Of a DNA stretch of 64,000 bases, positions 26,307 through 34,788 are shown in pieces. The stretch comes from Falsiroseomonas sp041690465 (lineage in GTDB: Bacteria > Pseudomonadota > Alphaproteobacteria > Acetobacterales > Acetobacteraceae): positions 1-64,000 of the forward strand of contig NZ_JAWLHG010000021.1 in the NCBI RefSeq assembly GCF_041690465.1. The letters are read 5' to 3'. A model generated the notes under the pieces. That model was given only the letters and a program-made list of their open reading frames with translations, ran no database searches and had not been told where the DNA came from. How positions within the stretch are numbered: the stretch's first letter is position 1; each line of letters starts with the position of its first letter. Made by a program: the position numbers and the translations under genes.

Positions 26307-27260
26307 ATGTCCGCCACCACAGCGCCCGTCTGGACCAAGGTCCGCCAGCAGCCCGGCGCGCTCACCCGGCTGTTCGACTGGAAGCCGTTCCTCATCTTCA
26401 TCTGCCTGCTTCCCGCGGTCGGGTTGCTGATGACCTTCCTGACCTATCCTTTGGGCTTGGGCATCTGGCTGGCCTTCACAGACCAGACCATCGGGCGCCC
26501 GGGCGTCTGGATCGGCCTCGAGAATTTCGTCTGGCTGGCGGAGGACCCGATCTTCTGGGGCGCGGTATTCTACAGCGTCTTCTACACGGCGGTCGCGACC
26601 ATCGGAAAGTTTGCGCTCGGGCTGTGGCTGGCACTGCTGCTGAACCAGCACCTGCCGATGAAGTCGCTGCTGCGCGCCATCATTCTGCTGCCCTGGATCG
26701 TCCCCACCGTGCTCTCGGCCATTGCCTTCTGGTGGATCTACGATCCGCAATTCTCGATCATCTCCTACGTTCTGATCGAGATGGGCCTGCGGGAAACCCC
26801 CGTGGACTTCATCAACAGCGCGTGGCCAGCGCGCTGGTCGCTGATCGTCGCCAACATCTGGCGCGGGATTCCCTTCGTCGCGATCTCGCTGCTGGCCGGG
26901 CTGCAGACCATCTCGCCCTCGCTCTACGAGGCGGCGCTGCTGGACGGAGCCTCGCCCTGGCAGCGGTTCCGGCACATCACCTTCCCGATGCTGATGCCGA
27001 TCCTGGCAATCGTGATGACCTTCTCGATCATCTTCACCTTCACCGACTTCCAGCTGGTCTATGCGATCACCCGCGGCGGGCCGGTGAACTCCACCCACCT
27101 GCTGGCCACGCTGGCCTTCCAGCGCGGCATCCCGGGCGGGCAACTCGGCGAGGGGGCGGCGATCGCCGTCTCGATGATCCCCTTCCTCGTCTTCGCCACC
27201 CTGTTCAGCTACTTCGCGCTGGCGCGCCGCAAGTGGCAGCAGGGCGAGTCGAACGACTGA
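26307..27260 (+). CDS. Sugar-type ABC transporter permease, MalF/UgpA-like
   Basis: The 317-residue permease has six membrane segments: the first at about residues 27-52 (FLIFICLLPAVGLLMTFLT), then a periplasmic loop with FTDQTIGRPGVWIGLENF. The EAA loop reads SLYEAALLDGASPWQRFRHITFPML at about residues 205-230, where it docks with the ATPase. A GAGAGG ribosome-binding site lies just before the ATG. It pairs with the following permease. Confidence 0.94.
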   Translation: MSATTAPVWTKVRQQPGALTRLFDWKPFLIFICLLPAVGLLMTFLTYPLGLGIWLAFTDQTIGRPGVWIGLENFVWLAEDPIFWGAVFYSVFYTAVATIGKFALGLWLALLLNQHLPMKSLLRAIILLPWIVPTVLSAIAFWWIYDPQFSIISYVLIEMGLRETPVDFINSAWPARWSLIVANIWRGIPFVAISLLAGLQTISPSLYEAALLDGASPWQRFRHITFPMLMPILAIVMTFSIIFTFTDFQLVYAITRGGPVNSTHLLATLAFQRGIPGGQLGEGAAIAVSMIPFLVFATLFSYFALARRKWQQGESND

Positions 27261-27283
27261 GCGCCGGGGAAAGGGAACACCTC

Positions 27284-28186
27284 ATGTCGGATGTCGCGGC
27301 CAGCCCGGGCAACACCAACACCTCCTCCGCCGCCCCGGAGCAGATGGCGTGGGACAGCAAGACGAGGCGGATGGTGGTGCTCTACCTGCCGCTGGCCTGC
27401 TTCGTCATCATCCTGCTGTTCCCCTTCTACTGGATGGCGGTGACGGCGTTCAAACCGAACGCCGAGCTGTACGACTTCGCCCAGCACAACCCGTTCTGGA
27501 TCACCTCGCCGACGCTCGACCACATCCGGCTGCTGCTGTTCGAGACCAGCTATCCGCGCTGGCTCTGGACGACGATGCTGGTCGCCGTTGCCTCCACGTT
27601 CCTGTCGCTGCTGGCCAGCACGCTCGCGGCCTATGCGATCCAGCGCCTGCGCTTCCAGGGAAGCCAGTATGTCGGCCTGGCGATCTACCTGGCCTACCTG
27701 GTGCCGCCTTCGATCCTTTTCATCCCGCTGGCGACCATGGTCTTCCAGCTCGGCCTGTTCGACACGCCCTTTGCGCTGATCCTGACCTACCCGACCTTCC
27801 TGATCCCGTTCTGCACCTGGCTGCTGATCGGCTACTTCAAGTCGATTCCCTACGAGCTGGAGGAATGCGCGCTGATCGACGGGGCGACCCGCCTGCAGAT
27901 CCTGCGGCAGATCACCCTGCCGCTGGCGGTCCCCGGGCTGATCAGCGCGGGCATCTTCAGCTTCACCCTGTCCTGGAACGAGTTCATCTACGCGCTCGCC
28001 TTCATCCAGAGCAGCGAGAACAAGACGGTGCCGGTGGCGATCCTGACGGAGCTGGTCACCGGCGACGTCTACCAGTGGGGCGCGCTGATGGCCGGCAGCC
28101 TGCTGGGCTCGCTGCCGGTGGCGATCTTCTACTCGTTCTTCGTGGACTACTACGTGAGTTCGCTGACTGGCGCGGTGAAGGAGTGA
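27284..28186 (+). CDS. Sugar-type ABC transporter permease, MalG/UgpE-like
   Basis: The 300-residue partner permease has a cytosolic head of about 30 residues, a first membrane segment (about 32-52, LYLPLACFVIILLFPFYWMA), AVTAFKPNAELYD and the C-terminal EAA loop PYELEECALIDGATRLQILR at about 187-206. It completes a one-ATPase, two-permease, one-binding-protein importer. It starts 23 bases after its partner and is followed by a perfect hairpin at 28195-28220, which marks the operon end. Confidence 0.94.
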   Translation: MSDVAASPGNTNTSSAAPEQMAWDSKTRRMVVLYLPLACFVIILLFPFYWMAVTAFKPNAELYDFAQHNPFWITSPTLDHIRLLLFETSYPRWLWTTMLVAVASTFLSLLASTLAAYAIQRLRFQGSQYVGLAIYLAYLVPPSILFIPLATMVFQLGLFDTPFALILTYPTFLIPFCTWLLIGYFKSIPYELEECALIDGATRLQILRQITLPLAVPGLISAGIFSFTLSWNEFIYALAFIQSSENKTVPVAILTELVTGDVYQWGALMAGSLLGSLPVAIFYSFFVDYYVSSLTGAVKE

Positions 28187-28194
28187 CCGCCGTT

Positions 28195-28220
28195 CCCTCC
28201 CCCGCCTTCGCGGGGGAGGG
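28195..28220. terminator. Perfect 11-bp stem-loop between convergent genes
   Basis: CCCTCCCCCGC (28195-28205), loop CTTC, GCGGGGGAGGG (28210-28220). It starts eight bases after the permease stop and ends 18 bases before the stop of the convergent SDR gene, so it can terminate either strand. There is no U-tract. Elements of this type may also occur as dispersed repeats in related genomes. Confidence 0.65.
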
Positions 28221-28238
28221 TCGGGTCGGGCGAAGCCC

Positions 28239-29000
28239 CTACAGCTTCGCGTTCAGCGCCGCGATGTAGCTGCGGTTGTGCGTCGGCGTGATCCACACCT
28301 CGTTGATCACCACATGCGGCGGCAGGCAGGCGACATAGCGGATCAGGTCCCCGACATCCTCGCTCTGCACCATCTTCGCCAGCTCCTCGGTGCTCAGCTT
28401 GTTCGGGCGCTTGTCGAGGATCGGCGTCGCCACCTCGCCCGGCAGCACCACGCAGCTGCGGATGCCGTTGACGCATTCCTCCATGTTGATGGTGTGGCTC
28501 ATCGCCACCACGCCGTGCTTGGCCGCGGTGTAGCCAGGCCCGCTGAGCGGCGAGACGTTGCGGCCGGCCATGCTCGATGTATGGATCAGCACGCCGTCCT
28601 TCTGCGCCCGCATGAAGGGCAGCGCGACGGTCACGCAATACATCGCGCTGGAGAGATTGCCGCGCACCAGCTCGTCGATGCCCTCGGTGGTCAGTACCGA
28701 CCAGCGGCGCGGCGTGATGTTCAGCCCGGCATTGTTCACCAGGATGTCGAGCCGGCCAAACCGTTGCCCGATGAAGGCGCCGATCGCCTTCACGGCACCC
28801 GGGTCCATCAGGTCCGCCGGCTGCACCTCCGCCGTGCCGCCCTTGGCGGCGACCTTCGCGGCCACCGCCTCCAGCGGCGCCCGCCGGCGGCCGGTGAGCA
28901 CCAGCGCGGCGCCCTCCTCCGCCAGCATCAGCGCCGCGGCCTCACCGATTCCACTGCCCGCCCCGGTGACCCAGGCGACCTTTCCCTGCAGACGCGCCAT
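28239..29000 (-). CDS. Short-chain dehydrogenase/reductase (SDR)
   Basis: The 253-residue NAD(P)-dependent oxidoreductase has the cofactor motif TGAGSGIG (about residues 11-18), the NNAG motif (about 87-90), the catalytic serine in HTSSMAGR and the YxxxK pair in YTAAKH (about 151-155). The end INEVWITPTHNRSYIAAL resembles clades acting on sugars or hydroxy acids. The ATG at 29000 gives the standard MARLQGKVAWVTG start. It faces the sugar ABC operon across the shared terminator and is divergent from the hydroxyacid dehydrogenase gene; a linked sugar/polyol oxidation role is possible. Confidence 0.9.
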   Translation of the reverse strand: MARLQGKVAWVTGAGSGIGEAAALMLAEEGAALVLTGRRRAPLEAVAAKVAAKGGTAEVQPADLMDPGAVKAIGAFIGQRFGRLDILVNNAGLNITPRRWSVLTTEGIDELVRGNLSSAMYCVTVALPFMRAQKDGVLIHTSSMAGRNVSPLSGPGYTAAKHGVVAMSHTINMEECVNGIRSCVVLPGEVATPILDKRPNKLSTEELAKMVQSEDVGDLIRYVACLPPHVVINEVWITPTHNRSYIAALNAKL

Positions 29001-29077
29001 GCGCCGTCCCTCCCCTTGCCGATGCGCGAAGCCTAGAGCAACGTCGCGGCACGACAAGCGACAGGATTGGGGGAAAC

Positions 29078-30121
29078 ATGGTCCGGCCGAGGATCCTCAC
29101 GCCCGCGGCGGCGTCCTTCACCACCAGCGGCGGCGGCTATGCGCTGGAGCTGGAGGCGCTGGAGCGCCTCGGCGCCGAGATCGTGGAATGCGCGCCCACC
29201 GAGGACGCCTTCATCGCCGCCGCGCCGGAGGCCGATGCGGTCTACGCCAAGGGCATGACGTTCAACGAGCGGATGATCGGCGCGCTGAGCAAGGCGAAGG
29301 TCATCACCTGCGCCACCGTCGGCGTGGACTATGTGGACGTGTCGGCGGCGACGGCGCGCGGCATTCCCGTCACCAACTGCCCCGATACCTTCATCGAGGA
29401 GGTGGCCGATCATGCGATGATGCTGCTGCTGGCCACGCATCGCCGCGCGATCGAGCAGGACCGCATGGTGCGCGAAGGCCGTTGGGGCGAAGGCCGGCCG
29501 CAGCTTCTCAAGGTACCCCGCCTGATGGGCCAGACGCTCGGATTCGTCGCCTTCGGGCGCGTCGCGCGGCTGGTCGCGATTCGCGCCAAGGCCTTCGGGC
29601 TGCGCCTGCTGGCCTATGACCCCTATGTGGACGAGCTGACCATGTCGGCGCTCGGCGTCGTGCCGGCGAGCCTGGACGAGGTGCTGAGCCAGTCCGACTT
29701 CGTCTCCATGCACGCGCCGGACACGGCCGAGTCGCGGAAGATGCTGACGACGAAGCACTTCGCGCGCATGAAGCGGAGCGCGATCTTCATCAACACCGGC
29801 CGCGGCCCTACGGTGGACGAGGCGGCGCTGGTAGCGGCCTTGCAGTCCGGCCAGATCGCCGGCGCCGGCCTCGACGTGTTCGAGGTGGAGCCGCTGCCGA
29901 AGGACAGCCCGCTGGTCGGCATGCCGCATGTGATCCTCTCGCCGCACAACGCCTCCGCCTCGGCGCGCTTCGACGAGGCGCGCAAGCGGCGCGCGGGGCA
30001 GGAGATGGCGCTGGTGCTCTCCGGGCGCTGGCCGATGTCCTGCGTGAACCCGACGGTGCTGCCGGGCTCCGGGCTCCGGCGCTGGCAGCCCTATGCGATG
30101 GAACGGGGGCCGAACAGCTAG
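29078..30121 (+). CDS. D-isomer-specific 2-hydroxyacid dehydrogenase family protein with altered cofactor motif
   Basis: The 347-residue protein has the family catalytic set: Arg in INTGRGPTVDEAAL, Glu in DVFEVEPLP and His in LSPHNASAS. The nucleotide site is unusual: where relatives have G-x-G-x-x-G the sequence reads AFGRVAR, keeping only the middle glycine of the motif. The surrounding LMGQTLGFVAFGRVARLVA is otherwise in place. It may bind NAD(P) less tightly or act on a different substrate. It is followed by an aldehyde dehydrogenase gene after 66 bases on the same strand, and upstream lies the divergent SDR. Confidence 0.87.
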   Translation: MVRPRILTPAAASFTTSGGGYALELEALERLGAEIVECAPTEDAFIAAAPEADAVYAKGMTFNERMIGALSKAKVITCATVGVDYVDVSAATARGIPVTNCPDTFIEEVADHAMMLLLATHRRAIEQDRMVREGRWGEGRPQLLKVPRLMGQTLGFVAFGRVARLVAIRAKAFGLRLLAYDPYVDELTMSALGVVPASLDEVLSQSDFVSMHAPDTAESRKMLTTKHFARMKRSAIFINTGRGPTVDEAALVAALQSGQIAGAGLDVFEVEPLPKDSPLVGMPHVILSPHNASASARFDEARKRRAGQEMALVLSGRWPMSCVNPTVLPGSGLRRWQPYAMERGPNS

Positions 30122-30187
30122 CGAGGCAGGTTCACGCCGGGGCGCGGAACGCCTAGGTTCGCGCCGAACGACGCCAGGAGAACGCGC

Positions 30188-31621
30188 ATGTACCAGGACA
30201 CGCAGCTCTACATCAACGGCGAGTGGCGCGCGGCCCGCTCGGGCCGGACCATTCCCGTCATCAACCCCGCCACCGAGGAGGTGATCGGCACCGTCGCCCA
30301 TGCCTCGAAGGAGGACCTGGACGAGGCGCTGGACGCGGCCGCCAAGGGCTTCGCGGCCTGGAAGAAGGTCTCGGCCTACGACCGCTCCAAGCTGATGCGC
30401 AAGGCGGCCGACATCCTGCGCTCGCGCGCCGACGAGACGGCGCAGCTGATGACGCTGGAGCAGGGCAAGCCGCTGCCCGAGGCCAAGGTCGAGGTGCTGG
30501 CCGCCGCCGACATCATCGACTGGTTCGCCGAGGAGGCCCGCCGCGCCTATGGCCGCGTGGTGCCGGCCCGTGGCGAGGGCATCTACCAGCTGGTGGTGAA
30601 GGAGCCCGTCGGGCCGGTTGCCGCCTTCACGCCGTGGAACTTCCCGATCAACCAGGTGGTGCGCAAGCTCTCCGCCGCCGTCGCCACCGGCTGCTCGATC
30701 ATCGTCAAGGCGCCGGAGGAGACCCCCGCCGCGCCGGCGATGCTGCTGCGCGCCTTCGTGGATGCCGGGTTGCCCGCCGGTGTCGCAAACCTGGTCTATG
30801 GCGTGCCGGCGGAGATCAGCGAATACCTCATCCCGCATCCCGTGATCCGCAAGGTGACCTTCACCGGCTCGACGCCCGTGGGCAAGCATCTGGCGGCGCT
30901 GGCGGGCGCGCACATGAAGCGGGTCACGATGGAGCTCGGCGGCCATGCGCCGGCGATCGTGTTCGACGACGCGGATCTCGACGTGGCGGTGAAGACCCTC
31001 GCCGGCGCGAAATTCCGCAACGCCGGCCAGGTCTGCGTCTCGCCGACGCGCTTCCTGGTGCAGGAGAAGCTCTATGCGCCCTTCGTCGAGAAGTTCGTCG
31101 CCCTGGCCGGCAAGCTGAAGGTCGGCGACGGCATGTCCGAGGGCACGCAGATGGGCCCGCTGGCGCATGACCGCCGCATCCCCTGGGTCGAGGGGCTGGT
31201 GGCGGATGCGCGGCAGCGGGGTGCGGAGGTCCACACCGGCGGCGAGCGGATCGGCAACAAGGGCTACTTCTACCAGCCGACCGTGCTGACCGGCGTCGGC
31301 AAGGACGCCCGCATGATGAACGAGGAGCCCTTCGGCCCGCTCGCCATGATCGCGCCCTTCACGGACATGGACGAGGTGGTGGAGGAGGCGAACCGCCTGC
31401 CCTTCGGCCTGGCGGCCTATGCCTTCACGCGCAGCGCCAAGACGGCGAATGCGGTGGCGGCGCGGGTCGAGACGGGCATGATGACGATCAACCATCTCGG
31501 CCTGGCGCTGCCGGAAGTGCCGTTCGGCGGCGTGAAGGACAGCGGCTACGGCTCCGAGGGCGGGTCGGAGGCGATCGAGGCCTATCTGAACACCAAGTTC
31601 GTGACGCAGGCAGGGCTGTAG
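30188..31621 (+). CDS. NAD(P)-dependent aldehyde dehydrogenase, succinate-semialdehyde dehydrogenase-like
   Basis: The 477-residue enzyme oxidises an aldehyde to a carboxylate. Seen: FTPWNFPINQVVRKLSAAVA (about residues 146-165), FTGSTPVGKHLA, the general-base glutamate in MELGGHAPAIVF (about 254) and the catalytic cysteine in NAGQVCVSPTR (about 288). Substrate assignment within the SSADH/GabD-like clade is by resemblance only. A CAGGAG ribosome-binding site lies eight bases before the ATG. It follows the hydroxyacid dehydrogenase and may continue that oxidation pathway. Confidence 0.93.
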   Translation: MYQDTQLYINGEWRAARSGRTIPVINPATEEVIGTVAHASKEDLDEALDAAAKGFAAWKKVSAYDRSKLMRKAADILRSRADETAQLMTLEQGKPLPEAKVEVLAAADIIDWFAEEARRAYGRVVPARGEGIYQLVVKEPVGPVAAFTPWNFPINQVVRKLSAAVATGCSIIVKAPEETPAAPAMLLRAFVDAGLPAGVANLVYGVPAEISEYLIPHPVIRKVTFTGSTPVGKHLAALAGAHMKRVTMELGGHAPAIVFDDADLDVAVKTLAGAKFRNAGQVCVSPTRFLVQEKLYAPFVEKFVALAGKLKVGDGMSEGTQMGPLAHDRRIPWVEGLVADARQRGAEVHTGGERIGNKGYFYQPTVLTGVGKDARMMNEEPFGPLAMIAPFTDMDEVVEEANRLPFGLAAYAFTRSAKTANAVAARVETGMMTINHLGLALPEVPFGGVKDSGYGSEGGSEAIEAYLNTKFVTQAGL

Positions 31622-31705
31622 CCCGCGACCGGCCCGAGTGCGCACGCCGCAGGCGGGCGCGCCGGGGCGTGAATCGCTGGCTCACCGAAGCCCAGGGCCG
31701 GCGCG

Positions 31706-32446
31706 TCACGGCGCGACCGTGACGCGGCCGGCGTCCAGGATCACCCGGCCGGCTTCGGCCCGCCGCAGGCCGGACTCGGTGCGCCGGGTGATCTCGTCCA
31801 CCGCAGCCTCGGCATCGCCGAAGGGCACGCCCTCCAGATCGCAGGGCTCGTAGTCCCACCAGCCGAGCGCCAGAAGGCGCTCGACCAGTTCCGGGGCGAA
31901 GCGGAAGCGGAGGTGGCGGGCCGGCACGCCGGCCACGATCTCATAGGGCGCGACATCGCGCGTCACCACCGCACCGGCAGCGATGACGGCGCCATCGCCG
32001 ATGCGCACCCCGCGCGAGATCGTCACGCGCGCGCCGATCCAGACATCATGGCCGATCACCGGCGGCGGCTTGCAGACCTCCGGCGGGAAGTCGCAGCCGG
32101 GCTGCAGGGTGCGGAAGCCTGGCCAGAAGTCGAACAGCGGCGCCGCGCCGTACTGGAAAGGATGAGTGCTGAGGAAGGAGAGCGGGTGATTGCCCTGGCC
32201 GATCGCCACCTCCGGCCCGACCGAACAGAACCGGCCGATGCTGGCGAGCGAATCGATGCGCCCGTTGCGAAAGTAGGTGTAGCGGCCGAAGCTGGCATGC
32301 GAGTACACCGCCACGCGCCCGAGCACGCAGGGTGGCTCGAACACCAGCCGCGCCGCACGCCGCGCCTGCCTTTCATCGCCCAGCACCACGCCGTGCCGAC
32401 GCAGCGCGTCCAGCGCGGCGGCGCCGTGCTCCTGCCCGTCATACAT
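31706..32446 (-). CDS. CatB-type O-acetyltransferase with left-handed beta-helix
   Basis: The 246-residue protein has hexapeptide-repeat sequence characteristic of xenobiotic and serine-type acetyltransferases: IDSLASIGRFCSVGPEVAIG, then the histidine region GNHPLSFLSTHPF (likely catalytic base), VIGHDVWIGARVTISRGVRI and DGAVIAAGAVVTRDV, ending YEIVAGVPARHLRFRF. It probably moves an acetyl group from acetyl-CoA to a hydroxyl of a sugar or antibiotic-like acceptor. The ATG at 32446 is chosen; an in-frame GTG lies 12 bases upstream. There is no operon partner. Confidence 0.88.
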   Translation of the reverse strand: MYDGQEHGAAALDALRRHGVVLGDERQARRAARLVFEPPCVLGRVAVYSHASFGRYTYFRNGRIDSLASIGRFCSVGPEVAIGQGNHPLSFLSTHPFQYGAAPLFDFWPGFRTLQPGCDFPPEVCKPPPVIGHDVWIGARVTISRGVRIGDGAVIAAGAVVTRDVAPYEIVAGVPARHLRFRFAPELVERLLALGWWDYEPCDLEGVPFGDAEAAVDEITRRTESGLRRAEAGRVILDAGRVTVAP

Positions 32447-32505
32447 TGTCCCGTCCACGGACCTCCAATCGCCCGTGGACGACGCCAGTTCTGAGCAGCG
32501 CCTGC

Positions 32506-33522
32506 CTATTCGGCCGCCCTGGCCTCCGGCGCCGCCAGATCCCGCTCCAGCTTCAGCAGCATCCGCCGCATCAACACGCCTGGCCGGTCGGACGGCATGT
32601 TCATCTCGAGGCCCGCCTGGTCGAGCGGCACATCGAACTCGGTGCTCTCCAGGATGCCGCGGTCCTCATCCGTCACCAGCCTGTCGAAGGCGATGATGTC
32701 CTCGGCCTTCGCCTGCTCCTCTGTGTCGTTGCGGAAGACGAACTGCACGACCTGGCAGGAGCGGTCGTCGATCGGCGTGGCGCCGGTGACGATGGAGTGG
32801 CTCAGCCCGTTGGGGTAGCGGATGCGCAGCTTGCGCAGGAAGGGCATGTACCAGCGGCCGCGCATGTGGCGCACCGTGGTGTCGCTCTCCATCCGCAGCA
32901 CCTTCTTCTGAATCTCCGGGTTGCGCACCGGGACGTCCGTGATGAACAGGAAGCCGTCGTCGTATTCCTCGACCTCCAGCTTCGCCGGCTCCGGGTGGCC
33001 CTGGTCGCCGAAGCTGGCGCGGTGGACGAAGGCGAAATGCGCATTGTCGAAGCTGTTCTCCATGACCCGCAGGCCGGCGCAGTTCCACACCTCGTAGAAC
33101 TCGTCGATGCGGCGGAAGCCCTCCTGCTCCTCCTCGAAATCGGGGATGTCGAACAGCGGCTCTTCCAGCGCGACCCAGACATAGCCGTAGCGCGCCGCCG
33201 CGCGGTACACCGGCACCCGCATGTTGGTGGCACCCTGCCGGTCCACCGGGCGCTGCGGCACGCGCATCACCCGGCCATCGGCGGCGAATTCCCAGCCATG
33301 ATAGCCGCAGGCGAGCCAGCCATTGCTGTAGAAGCCCTTGGAAAGCTGCGCGGTGCGATGGCAGCACCGGTCATCCATTGCGGCCGGCTTCCCCTCGCCA
33401 TCCACCCACAGCACCAGCTTCCGGCCGAGCAGGGTGAAGGGCTTCGGCCCATCCGCCAGCTGTGCCAGCGGGATCACCGGGTACCAGAAGCGCCGCAGCA
33501 TGGGGGTGGCGGTCTGGAGCAT
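32506..33522 (-). CDS. Rieske-type aromatic ring-hydroxylating or demethylating oxygenase, alpha subunit
   Basis: The 338-residue protein has an N-terminal Rieske [2Fe-2S] domain with ligands C53, H55, C72 and H75 (CxH-16-CxxH), and a catalytic domain whose mononuclear iron region reads ENSFDNAHFAFVH (about residues 158-170). The size and VanA-like arrangement suggest a monooxygenase that demethylates or hydroxylates an aromatic acid. Reductase and ferredoxin partners are not nearby. The ATG at 33522 gives a standard start (LRRFWYPV at residue 9). It is divergent from a binding-protein operon. Confidence 0.9.
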   Translation of the reverse strand: MLQTATPMLRRFWYPVIPLAQLADGPKPFTLLGRKLVLWVDGEGKPAAMDDRCCHRTAQLSKGFYSNGWLACGYHGWEFAADGRVMRVPQRPVDRQGATNMRVPVYRAAARYGYVWVALEEPLFDIPDFEEEQEGFRRIDEFYEVWNCAGLRVMENSFDNAHFAFVHRASFGDQGHPEPAKLEVEEYDDGFLFITDVPVRNPEIQKKVLRMESDTTVRHMRGRWYMPFLRKLRIRYPNGLSHSIVTGATPIDDRSCQVVQFVFRNDTEEQAKAEDIIAFDRLVTDEDRGILESTEFDVPLDQAGLEMNMPSDRPGVLMRRMLLKLERDLAAPEARAAE

Positions 33523-33743
33523 GGCCTCGTGCCTCTCATCCGAAACGGCCGGGACGTTGCAAGCCGCGGACCAGCGATGTCCAGCGTCAAGGGCCGCGGC
33601 CGCGCACCGGAATGCCCCTTCGGCGAGCAGATCGCCGCGCCCGCGGGCAGCGGCCGACACGGATGGAGGCGACCTGACGCACGATCCGGTGGTCCGCCGC
33701 TTGCTAGCGCCGGACGGAACACCCACAGCCGGGAACCGCCGAG
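33523..33743. promoter_or_regulatory. Divergent promoter region between Rieske oxygenase and binding-protein operon
   Basis: These 221 bases separate two divergent genes and must hold both promoters. The sequence is GC-rich and has no coding signal I would accept; the open frames through it are arginine/proline-rich shadows. Two GGAAC copies occur shortly before the plus-strand start (about 33715 and 33732), but neither is followed by a CGTT at EcfG spacing. Confidence 0.45.
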
Positions 33744-34766
33744 ATGCGCCGCCGCCATGCCCTCGCCCTGTTCGGGGCCTCCACCGCCGCCCTTACGGCG
33801 CCTTCCGTGCACGCCCAGCAATTGCTGGACGTGAAGTTCACGCTGGACTGGGCCTTCCAGGGCCCGCAGGCCGCCTTCCTGCTCGCGCTCGACAAGGGCT
33901 ACTTCCGCGAGGCCGGGCTGAACGTGACGATGGACCGCGGCTTCGGGTCCGGCGACGTGCCGGTGAAGATCAGCTCCGGCGCCTATGATGTGGGCGTAGG
34001 CGACATCAACCCGACCATCCGCATGCGGCTGGAACGGCCCGAGGTGGACCTGTTCTCCCCCTTTCTGGTCTATGACGCGACCGCGCTGGCGGTGATGACG
34101 CTGAAGCGCGAGAACATCAACACGCCCAAGGATCTGGAAGGCAAGCTGATCGCCTCGCCCGAGAGCGATGCCGGCCGGCAGCTCTTCCCCGCCTTCGCCC
34201 GCGCCGCTGGGATCGACGCCTCGACCATCCGCTGGCAATCGGTGACGCCGCAGCTGCGGGAGCCGATGCTGGCGCAGGGCCGGGCCAATGCGATCACCGG
34301 CTTCATCACCTCCGGCATCTTCTCGCTGCGCGGCATCGGCATCGCCGAGCCGGACATCGTGACCATGAAGTTCAGCGATGTCGGCGCCGATTTCTACGCC
34401 ACCTCGATGATCACCACCCGCCGCTTCGCCCGCGCCAACCCGCAGGCCATCACCGGCCTGATCCGCGGCCTGGTGCGCGCCCAGTACGACAGCCTGGCCG
34501 ATCCCGCCGCGGCCATCGCCAATCTCCGCCGTCGCGAACCGCTGACCAATGTAGAGCTGGAGACGGCGCGGCTGCGCATGTCGCTGGAACAGCTGACCTT
34601 CACCCCGCATGTCCGCCGGAACGGCTTTGGCCAGGTGGACACCGTCCGGCTGCAGCGGAGCATCGATTCGGTCCGGGCGGCCTTCGGCATCTCGCGTCCG
34701 ATGGCGGCGTCGGATATCTACGACCCCTCCTTCCTGCCGCCGGCCAGCGCATTGAAGCTCGCCTGA
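33744..34766 (+). CDS. NitT/TauT-type ABC transporter substrate-binding protein
   Basis: The 340-residue periplasmic protein has a signal peptide with arginine head (MRRRHALALFG) and cleavage near VHAQQ (residue 24). The mature chain has the NMT1/THI5-like pattern: VKFTLDWAFQGPQAAFLLALDKGYFREAGL, in which DW and the Q/P positions contact pyrimidine-like ligands in relatives, then SGAYDVGVGDINPTIRM. The residues suggest nitrogenous or aromatic ligands, but this is not decisive. No permease or ATPase gene accompanies it. It is followed after 22 bases by a creatininase-family gene. Confidence 0.9.
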   Translation: MRRRHALALFGASTAALTAPSVHAQQLLDVKFTLDWAFQGPQAAFLLALDKGYFREAGLNVTMDRGFGSGDVPVKISSGAYDVGVGDINPTIRMRLERPEVDLFSPFLVYDATALAVMTLKRENINTPKDLEGKLIASPESDAGRQLFPAFARAAGIDASTIRWQSVTPQLREPMLAQGRANAITGFITSGIFSLRGIGIAEPDIVTMKFSDVGADFYATSMITTRRFARANPQAITGLIRGLVRAQYDSLADPAAAIANLRRREPLTNVELETARLRMSLEQLTFTPHVRRNGFGQVDTVRLQRSIDSVRAAFGISRPMAASDIYDPSFLPPASALKLA

Positions 34767-34788
34767 GCCACCCGACGAGAGGCGTTCG

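Noticed and set aside
29033..31645. Long minus-strand open frame (about 870 codons)
   Set aside because: It mirrors the hydroxyacid and aldehyde dehydrogenase genes and is rich in Arg/His with no motif.
33712..33745. Two GGAAC copies before the orphan binding-protein gene as an EcfG promoter
   Set aside because: No CGTT follows at 16 or 17 bases for either copy.
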